From Acidobacteriota bacterium (GTDB lineage Bacteria > Acidobacteriota > Thermoanaerobaculia > Thermoanaerobaculales > Thermoanaerobaculaceae): 64,000 nt of DNA. The stretch is from positions 1 through 64,000 of the forward strand of contig JACQZW010000044.1 in assembly GCA_016213675.1 (NCBI GenBank). The letters run 5' to 3'. The position numbers and the translations under genes are program-made. Shown piece by piece: positions 59,026-64,000 of the stretch. Each line of letters begins with the position of its first letter. Position 1 is the stretch's first letter. Below the pieces are notes generated by a model. The model made no database searches and was not told the DNA's origin. It saw only the letters and a program-made list of their open reading frames with translations.

Positions 59026-59972
59026 CGCCGAGGGCGTTCGCGGGACTTGCCGTTGCCGTGCTCGCGGTCTCGTTCGGGACCCCGTTGGCCCGCCTCACCG
59101 AGGCTGCGCCGCTCGCCGTCGCGGCGTGGCGAATGATCCTGGCCGGAGCCATCCTGCTGCCGATCGCCGGGCTGCGCGGCTCGTTGCGCCTGGATCGCCA
59201 CCACCTGCGCGCCGCGCTGCTCGCCGGGCTGTGCCTGGCGCTTCACTTCGGGCTGTGGATCCCGTCGCTGTGGCTGACCAGCGCCAGCGCCTCGGTGGTC
59301 CTGGTGACGACCGCGCCGCTCTGGGTGCTCCTCCTGTCGCCGGCCCTGCTGGGCACGCCGATCCGGGGCCGCAACCTGGCCAGCTTCGCCCTGGCCCTCG
59401 CCGGCGTGGCGGTGATCGCCTGGGGGGACTTCAGTGTTTCCCTGCGCGCCCTGCTCGGCGACGCCATGGCGCTCGGCGGCGCGGTTGCAGTGGCCGGCTA
59501 CCTGATCGTCGGCAAGCGCGTGCGGGGCGCCGTGCCGCTCGACAGCTACCTCGCGATAGTCAACTCGGCGGCGGCGGTGGTGCTGGTCCTCGGCGTGGTC
59601 GTGACGGGGACCGATCCCTGGCCGCGCACGGCCCTCTCCTGGTTGCTGCTGCTCGGCATGGCCGTCGGCCCGTCGCTGGTCGGTCACTCGATGCTCAACT
59701 GGGCGCTCGCGCACCTCGAGGCCTACCGGGTCAACCTGGCGGTGCTGCTCGAGCCCGTGCTCGCCACCGTGTGGGTCTGGCTCTTCCTCGGCGAGGCGCC
59801 GCCGAGCTACGTGATCCCTGGCGCCGCCCTGGTAATTGCCGCCCTCGTCCTGGAGTACCTTCCGACCTGCCGACCCTCCGACGAGGGGACGGGGGACGGG
59901 GGACAGACTCCCGCCCGCCCAAGTGCTGATACGCAGGATGCTGGGAACCGGGTGGCCGCTACTCGATCTTGA
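59022..59972 (+). CDS. EamA/DMT-family transporter with a repeat-encoded tail
   Basis: A 316-residue membrane protein with ten helices arranged as two EamA repeats, for example VSFGTPLARL...AAWRMILAGAILLP and LGDAMALGGAVAVAGYLIVGKR. Drug/metabolite transporters of this group export small metabolites; the substrate is unknown. It starts at ATG 59022, overlapping the amidase stop. The last 35-40 residues (CRPSDEGTGDGGQTPARPS...) are encoded by a 7-base repeat tract and have no counterpart in the family, so the original stop was probably near 59860. Its end overlaps the convergent DUF2914 gene by 14 bases. Confidence 0.88.
   Translation: MTPRAFAGLAVAVLAVSFGTPLARLTEAAPLAVAAWRMILAGAILLPIAGLRGSLRLDRHHLRAALLAGLCLALHFGLWIPSLWLTSASASVVLVTTAPLWVLLLSPALLGTPIRGRNLASFALALAGVAVIAWGDFSVSLRALLGDAMALGGAVAVAGYLIVGKRVRGAVPLDSYLAIVNSAAAVVLVLGVVVTGTDPWPRTALSWLLLLGMAVGPSLVGHSMLNWALAHLEAYRVNLAVLLEPVLATVWVWLFLGEAPPSYVIPGAALVIAALVLEYLPTCRPSDEGTGDGGQTPARPSADTQDAGNRVAATRS
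59867..59922. repeat. 7-base tandem repeat at the EamA gene 3' end, eight units
   Basis: Eight in-register units: CTGCCGA, CCCTCCG, ACGAGGG, GACGGGG, GACGGGG, GACAGAC, TCCCGCC, CGCCCAA. It includes the GGGGACAG...CCCGCCCGCCC element also seen at 37987-38089 and 41883-41938. CTGCCGACCCTCC also occurs at 57218-57230. Confidence 0.7.
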
Positions 59973-60339
59973 ATCCTGCGGTGGCCAGGACCGTGCCGTC
60001 GCCGGTGCGGACTTCGACACGCCAGTCGCCGACGGCCGCCGGCGAGATGCGCTTCACCGACCAGGTCCGCCAGCGCTCGGCCTTGACGGTCAGCTCGATG
60101 TCCCGCACGCTCTGGTCGCCGTGGAACCAGACGTGGTGAATCGTGCCGGTGACCCCGCGCAGCTCCGAGAAGCACATCAGCTCACCGACCTCGACGGGGA
60201 AGGTGGCGCCTGCCCCGACCGGCGTGCGGTCCTCCACCCTCAGGCAGACGACGGCCGTGGCGCTCGGTGCCTCCGCCTGGGCGACGAGAACCATCGTTGC
60301 GAGGAATGCCGGGACCAGGCCGATGACCGCTCTCTTCAT
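59959..60339 (-). CDS. Exported DUF2914-domain protein
   Basis: A 126-residue protein with a signal peptide (KRAVIGLVPAFLATMVLVAQAEA). The mature part matches DUF2914: VCLRVEDRTPVGAGATFPVEVGELMCFSELRGV, then IHHVWFHGDQSVRDIELTVKAERWRTWSVKRI and GDWRVEVRTGDGTVLATAGFKIE. The family is a small beta-sandwich of unknown function, often alone or fused to membrane regions. ATG 60339 is six bases from TATAAG. It converges with the EamA gene and is divergent from pyrR. Confidence 0.87.
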   Translation of the reverse strand: MKRAVIGLVPAFLATMVLVAQAEAPSATAVVCLRVEDRTPVGAGATFPVEVGELMCFSELRGVTGTIHHVWFHGDQSVRDIELTVKAERWRTWSVKRISPAAVGDWRVEVRTGDGTVLATAGFKIE

Positions 60340-60345
60340 GCCGTG

Positions 60346-60351
60346 CTTATA
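60346..60351 (-). promoter_or_regulatory. Candidate -10 hexamer TATAAG, six bases before the DUF2914 gene ATG
   Basis: Minus-strand TATAAG, six bases, ATG 60339. No Shine-Dalgarno is present. It is one of the seven exact six-base cases in the window. Confidence 0.5.
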
Positions 60352-60528
60352 CCACGCGGCGAGCGTCCCGCCGGCTCGGGCAGTTTCGCCCGGCTGGTCG
60401 GGTTCTCCCGGGTGGTTGGAGTGGGGCAGTGTGGTGGCGAGTTTGCACTGTCAACCAAGCGGGCGGAGGCAGCCATCGCTGTGCTAGCATGACCTCCCGA
60501 TGCGTTGACCAAGGTGCGCGGAGGTCCC

Positions 60529-61083
60529 ATGAAGAGGGTGCAGGTCCTCGATGCGCGCGGCATCGCCCGGGCGCTCGAGCGGATGGCCGCGGAGATCCTC
60601 GAGAAGGTCGGTGACGAGAGCCTCCTCTACCTGGTGGGGGTGCAGACGCGCGGCGTGCCGCTGGCGCGGCGCCTGGCCAGACTGATCGCCGCCAAGACCG
60701 GCTGCGAGCCCACGGTCGGAGCCCTCGACATCACGCTCTACCGCGACGACGTCGGGCCGTGGCGTGCCGCCCACCAGCAGCCGTTGCTGCGCGACACCGC
60801 CCTCCCGGTCAAGGTCGACGGCAGGACCGTGTGCCTGGTCGACGACGTGCTCTACACCGGACGCACGGTCCGAGCGGCACTCGACACGCTGATGGACTAC
60901 GGCCGGCCGCAGGCGATCCGCCTCGCGGTGCTCGTCGACCGGGGCCACCGCGAGCTGCCGATCGCGGCCGATTTCGTCGGCCGCGCCGTGCCGACGGCGG
61001 CCAGCGAGGACGTCCAGGTGCGCCTCAAGGAGAGCGACGGCGAGGAGGGCGTGTGGCTCGCCCGGGAGGAGGCTCGAGGATGA
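60529..61083 (+). CDS. pyrR: PyrR bifunctional regulator / uracil phosphoribosyltransferase
   Basis: A 184-residue PRTase-fold protein. The PRPP-binding motif is [18 protein letters not shown], preceded by [16 protein letters not shown] and [11 protein letters not shown], all typical of PyrR. It binds pyr mRNA in some bacteria, with UMP as signal, and can act as a uracil phosphoribosyltransferase. GGAGG lies about six bases before ATG 60529; the upstream start at 60505 is not needed. TAGCAT at 60485-60490 may be the -10. No PyrR-binding loop or antiterminator pair was recognised in the short leader. It overlaps pyrB by four bases. Confidence 0.93.
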   Translation: MKRVQVLDARGIARALERMAAEILEKVGDESLLYLVGVQTRGVPLARRLARLIAAKTGCEPTVGALDITLYRDDVGPWRAAHQQPLLRDTALPVKVDGRTVCLVDDVLYTGRTVRAALDTLMDYGRPQAIRLAVLVDRGHRELPIAADFVGRAVPTAASEDVQVRLKESDGEEGVWLAREEARG

Positions 61084-62036
61084 CCGTGAAGGCTGCCAGC
61101 CACCTGCGTGGCAAGGACCTGGTCGGCATCGACCAGCTCTCGCCCGAGGAGATCCAGCTCCTCCTCGACACCGCCGAGCAGATGCAGGAGATCGCGAAGC
61201 GACCGATCAAGAAGGTCCCGGCGCTGCGCGGCAAGACCGTCGTCAACCTCTTCATGGAGCCGTCCACGCGCACCCGCTTCTCGTTCGAGGTGGCGGAGAA
61301 GCGGCTCTCGGCCGACTCGCTGAACTTCTCGTCGAGCGGGACTTCGGTCGAGAAGGGCGAGACGCTCCTCGACACGGCGCGCAACCTGGAGGCGATGCAG
61401 CCCGACTTCATCGTCATCCGCCACCGCTACGCCGGGGCGCCGCACCAGCTCGCGAGGGCCCTGAAGTCTTCGGTGGTCAACGCCGGCGACGGGGCGCACG
61501 AGCATCCCACGCAGGCGCTCCTCGACGCGCTGACGATCCGCCAGAAGCGCGGCACGCTGGCGGGCCAGGTCGTGGCCATCGCCGGCGACCTGGCGTACTC
61601 CCGTGTGGTTCGATCCAACGTCATCCTGCTCTCCCGCATGGGCGCCACGGTGCGGGTGGCGGGGCCGCCCAGCCTGGTCCCTCCCGGGATCGAGGCGCTC
61701 GGCTGCGAGGTCCACTATCGTCTGGAGGACGCGATCGCCGGGGCGGACGTCGTGATGATGCTGCGCATCCAGCTCGAGCGGCAGGGCAAGATGAACTTCC
61801 CGACGGTCCGTGAGTACTACGACTTCTTCGGCCTGACGCCCGAGCGGGTGAAGCTGGCGAAGAAGGACGCGCTGGTCATGCACCCCGGGCCGATGAACCG
61901 CGGGGTGGAGATCGACTCGCGGGTCGCCGATGGGCCGCAGTCGGTCATCCTCGAGCAGGTCACCAACGGGGTGGCGGTACGGATGGCGGTCCTCTACTTG
62001 CTGGCGGGAGGTCACGGTGAGCCGGTTGCTGATTAG
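61080..62036 (+). CDS. pyrB: Aspartate carbamoyltransferase catalytic subunit
   Basis: A 318-residue enzyme that joins carbamoyl phosphate and aspartate in the second step of UMP synthesis. The carbamoyl-phosphate site is [12 protein letters not shown] (S-T-R-T-R), and [18 protein letters not shown] holds the H-P-T-Q block. The aspartate site is [14 protein letters not shown]. No regulatory subunit (pyrI) gene is beside it. ATG 61080 overlaps the pyrR stop, and its end overlaps pyrC by 20 bases, so the cluster is a tight operon. Confidence 0.97.
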   Translation: MTVKAASHLRGKDLVGIDQLSPEEIQLLLDTAEQMQEIAKRPIKKVPALRGKTVVNLFMEPSTRTRFSFEVAEKRLSADSLNFSSSGTSVEKGETLLDTARNLEAMQPDFIVIRHRYAGAPHQLARALKSSVVNAGDGAHEHPTQALLDALTIRQKRGTLAGQVVAIAGDLAYSRVVRSNVILLSRMGATVRVAGPPSLVPPGIEALGCEVHYRLEDAIAGADVVMMLRIQLERQGKMNFPTVREYYDFFGLTPERVKLAKKDALVMHPGPMNRGVEIDSRVADGPQSVILEQVTNGVAVRMAVLYLLAGGHGEPVAD

Positions 62037-63309
62037 GCACGCGCGGGTGGTGGACCCATCGCAGCGCCTCGACGAGGGGCGGGACATCCTGATCGAGGAC
62101 GGCGTCATCGCCAGGATCGCCGAGCGCATCGACGGCAAGGGCGCCGAGGTGCTGGACGCGGCCGGGCTGGTGGCCGCGCCCGGTTTCATCGACGTGCACG
62201 TGCACCTGCGCGAGCCTGGGTTCGAGTACAAGGAGACGGTGGCGACCGGGTCGGCCGCCGCCGTCGCCGGCGGCTTCACGGCGGTCTGCTGCATGGCCAA
62301 CACCGATCCGGTCAACGACAACGCCGCCGTCACGGAGTTCATCCGGACGCGCGCGGCGGAGGCCGGGCTGGCCCGCGTGTATCCCATCGGGGCCGTCTCC
62401 AAGGGGCTGGACGGCGAGGAGATGGCGGAGATCGGCGAGATGGTCCGGGCCGGTGCGGTGGCCGTTTCCGACGACGGCCGGCCGGTGAAGAACGCCCAGC
62501 TCATGCGGCGGGCGCTCGAGTACACCCGGCTGTTCGACATCCCGGTCATCGACCACTGCGAGGACCACGACCTGGTGGCCAAGGGCGTCATGCACGAGGG
62601 GCCGGTGTCGACCCGGCTTGGATTGCGCGGGATCTCCGCGGCCTCCGAGGACGTCATGGTCGCCCGCGACCTGATCCTCGCGGAGCTCACCGGCGGCAGG
62701 CTGCACGTCGCGCACGCCTCGACGCTCGGCGCGATCAGCCGGGTGCGCAACGGCAAGGCCCGCGGCATCGCCGTCACTTGCGAGGTGACGCCGCACCACC
62801 TGGCCCTCACCGATCAGGCGGTCGCCGACACCGAGTACGACACCAACACCAAGATGAACCCGCCGCTGCGGTCCGACGAGCACGCGGCGGCCTTGCTCGA
62901 CGGCGTGCTGGACGGGACCGTCGACTGCCTGGCCACCGACCACGCGCCGCACCACGCCGACGAGAAGGCGCTCGAGTTCGACCAGGCCCCGTTCGGCGTC
63001 ATCGGGCTCGAGACGGCGCTGCCGGTGACCTACGACCTCCTGGTGCGGGGCAAGAAGATGCCGCTGTCGCGGTTCGTCGCGCTGTGGTCGACCAACCCGG
63101 CGCGGATCATGCGGCTCCCCGGGGGCACGCTCAAGGTCGGCAGTCCCGCCGACCTCACCTTGTTCGACCCCGAGGCGCGGCGCACCGTCGACCCCGACAC
63201 CTTCCGCTCGGCGTCGCGGAACACGCCCTTCGCGGGGCGCAAGCTGCGCGGCTGGCCTTTCATGACCATCGTGGGAGGGAAGGTCGCCTTCCGCCGTGAG
63301 CGACGATAG
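62017..63309 (+). CDS. pyrC: Dihydroorotase
   Basis: A 430-residue amidohydrolase of the type I dihydroorotase class, third step of UMP synthesis. [17 protein letters not shown] holds the first zinc ligands; the other metal-binding positions follow in IDHCEDHDL and LHVAHAST, and [14 protein letters not shown] holds the catalytic aspartate. GTG 62017 has GGGAGG eight bases upstream and overlaps pyrB. The end overlaps the receiver gene by 14 bases. pyrA(carAB), pyrD, pyrE and pyrF are not in the window. All motifs look active. Confidence 0.96.
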   Translation: MSRLLIRHARVVDPSQRLDEGRDILIEDGVIARIAERIDGKGAEVLDAAGLVAAPGFIDVHVHLREPGFEYKETVATGSAAAVAGGFTAVCCMANTDPVNDNAAVTEFIRTRAAEAGLARVYPIGAVSKGLDGEEMAEIGEMVRAGAVAVSDDGRPVKNAQLMRRALEYTRLFDIPVIDHCEDHDLVAKGVMHEGPVSTRLGLRGISAASEDVMVARDLILAELTGGRLHVAHASTLGAISRVRNGKARGIAVTCEVTPHHLALTDQAVADTEYDTNTKMNPPLRSDEHAAALLDGVLDGTVDCLATDHAPHHADEKALEFDQAPFGVIGLETALPVTYDLLVRGKKMPLSRFVALWSTNPARIMRLPGGTLKVGSPADLTLFDPEARRTVDPDTFRSASRNTPFAGRKLRGWPFMTIVGGKVAFRRERR

Positions 63310-63685
63310 GCCGCGCCGGATCGTCGTCGTCGACGACTCCGCCGTCCAGTGCCAGGCCTGGCGGCTGCTGCTGGAGAAGCGCTACGGGGCGAGGGCGGCC
63401 GTCGAGACGTACGTCGACCCCGCCGAGGGTGTCGCGCACCTCGCGCCCGACATCCACCTCATGCTCCTCGACTGGGAGATGCCGGCCCTCGATGGCCAGG
63501 CCGTGCTCGAGGAGGCTCGCAAGAGCGGAGTCAACCTGAAGCGGGTCATCATTACGTCGGGCCACCCGGCGGAATTGCTCCACCAGGTCTTCGACCGCAC
63601 CGGCTGTCTTGCCGTCATCGAGAAGGCCGAGCCCGAGCAACAGGCCGCCTTCCTGATGATCCTCGACTCGATCATGCGTCGGTAG
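63296..63685 (+). CDS. Stand-alone response-regulator receiver domain
   Basis: A 129-residue CheY-like protein. The acidic pair is VVVDDSAVQ, the phospho-acceptor Asp lies in LMLLDWEMPALDG, the Thr/Ser switch in VIITSGHP and the Lys in AVIEKAEPE. It has no output domain. GTG 63296 lies inside the end of pyrC, so it is translated from the pyr mRNA or with it. The partner kinase is unknown; the cytosolic kinase at 55451-57142 is a candidate only by proximity. The coupling of a receiver gene to pyrimidine synthesis is unusual. Confidence 0.88.
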   Translation: MSDDRPRRIVVVDDSAVQCQAWRLLLEKRYGARAAVETYVDPAEGVAHLAPDIHLMLLDWEMPALDGQAVLEEARKSGVNLKRVIITSGHPAELLHQVFDRTGCLAVIEKAEPEQQAAFLMILDSIMRR

Positions 63686-63692
63686 AGCCGGC

Positions 63693-63741
63693 GTCCGGGG
63701 TCCGGGACCTGGGGTCCGGGGTTTGGAAAGGACCTGAGACT
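63693..63741. repeat. Degenerate 7-base tandem repeat, seven units
   Basis: Seven in-register units: GTCCGGG, GTCCGGG, ACCTGGG, GTCCGGG, GTTTGGA, AAGGACC, TGAGACT. It lies just after the receiver gene stop and before the FHA gene. It matches the imuB-internal tract (CCGGACC-type words are the reverse complement phase). Confidence 0.7.
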
Positions 63742-63766
63742 GCACGACCCGCACCAGGGGCGTGGC

Positions 63767-64000
63767 ATGATGACAGCGGACATGGGCGACGAGGGCACAG
63801 CGGGTACGGGAGGTGCGTTTCGCCTTCGCGGTGAAGTCGATGGGATGGCCTTCTCTGCCACTGTTGCGCCGGGAAAGAGGACGATCGGATCAAGCCGATC
63901 AAGCGATATCTACATCTCGGTGGCGGGGATCTCACGGCACCACGCCGTCATCGAGCTCGGCGCCGACGGTCTGTTCGTCGAGGACCAGGGCAGCAAGAAC
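63767..64000 (+). CDS. N-terminal part of an FHA-domain protein (runs off the window)
   Basis: The frame opens with ATG 63767 (second ATG at 63770, third at 63782) and is still open at the right edge after 78 codons. Residues about 22-78 form the start of an FHA domain: KRTIGSSRSSDIYISVAGISRHHAVIEL and GLFVEDQGSKN, matching the G-x-x-x and S-R-x-H phosphothreonine-binding pattern. FHA proteins bind phosphothreonine on partners, often in Ser/Thr kinase networks. What follows cannot be seen. It is the second FHA protein in the window. Confidence 0.82.
   Translation, partial: MMTADMGDEGTAGTGGAFRLRGEVDGMAFSATVAPGKRTIGSSRSSDIYISVAGISRHHAVIELGADGLFVEDQGSKN

Noticed and set aside
60352..60528. PyrR-controlled attenuator before pyrR
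   Set aside because: No conserved PyrR-binding loop, antiterminator/terminator pair or U-rich tract could be identified in the short leader.
60505..60528. Upstream ATG for pyrR adding eight residues
   Set aside because: The GGAGG ribosome-binding site lies inside this extension and is correctly spaced for ATG 60529.

Overview
The window is a GC-rich bacterial chromosome segment with no rRNA, insertion sequence, prophage or CRISPR array. The best lineage guess is Acidobacteriota, perhaps a Thermoanaerobaculia-like member. The main support is a VWA protein at 8355-10112 of the type known as the acidobacterial VWFA-related family, plus the imuA-imuB-dnaE2 cassette and many GAF, FHA and HD-GYP signalling proteins. 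This assignment is inference; no rRNA or marker tree was available.

Layout. 1-4.6 kb: the tail of an unidentified gene, a PAP2-like membrane phosphatase, then an apparent operon nfeD-slipin-SPOR-lipA. 4.6-8.2 kb: mutL, an acyl-CoA dehydrogenase and a small heat-shock protein. 8.3-15.5 kb: a secreted VWA protein, a GAF/HD-GYP protein, a LysE exporter, an adenosine-specific kinase and a secreted two-part metallopeptidase-like protein. 15.5-21.8 kb: a membrane glycosylation operon (DUF2298, an Agl23-like protein, a GT2), a YbjN protein and a GT-B glycosyltransferase. 21.9-28.2 kb: a LexA-like XRE/S24 repressor divergent from imuA-imuB-dnaE2. 28.3-33.5 kb: a lower-GC methyltransferase beside tRNA-Ser, a large secreted M4 peptidase and a thioredoxin-fold lipoprotein. 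33.5-41.3 kb: a DUF47 protein, glutaryl-CoA dehydrogenase, tRNA-Leu, RNase R, a GNAT protein and a membrane Fe-S oxidoreductase of the ETF:menaquinone type. 41.4-52.6 kb: YraN, a lipoprotein, an S66 LD-carboxypeptidase, a cNMP/FHA protein, RecG, a pentapeptide-repeat protein, an unknown protein, an NhaD-type antiporter, Nnr and TsaE. 52.7-64 kb: a PilT-like ATPase with a coiled-coil tail, a CCA/poly(A) nucleotidyltransferase, a histidine kinase, an amidase, an EamA transporter, a DUF2914 protein, pyrR-pyrB-pyrC with an overlapping receiver protein, and the start of an FHA gene.

Shared themes. DNA repair is strongly represented (mutL, recG and the ImuA/ImuB/DnaE2 mutasome with its own candidate repressor). 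Two acyl-CoA dehydrogenases and the Fe-S oxidoreductase could form one beta-oxidation electron path. Envelope genes recur (SPOR, amidase, LD-carboxypeptidase, glycosyltransferases, secreted peptidases).

Two genome-wide patterns stand out. First, many genes without a Shine-Dalgarno sequence carry a TANNNT hexamer exactly six bases before the start codon, which suggests leaderless transcription. Second, degenerate tandem repeats with a 7-base period occupy many intergenic spaces and have entered imuB, dnaE2 and the end of the EamA gene. The most interesting single system is the SOS-like mutagenesis locus at 21.9-28.2 kb, where a LexA-type self-cleaving domain is joined to an XRE DNA-binding domain and GTTGACAAC-like sites overlap both divergent promoters.
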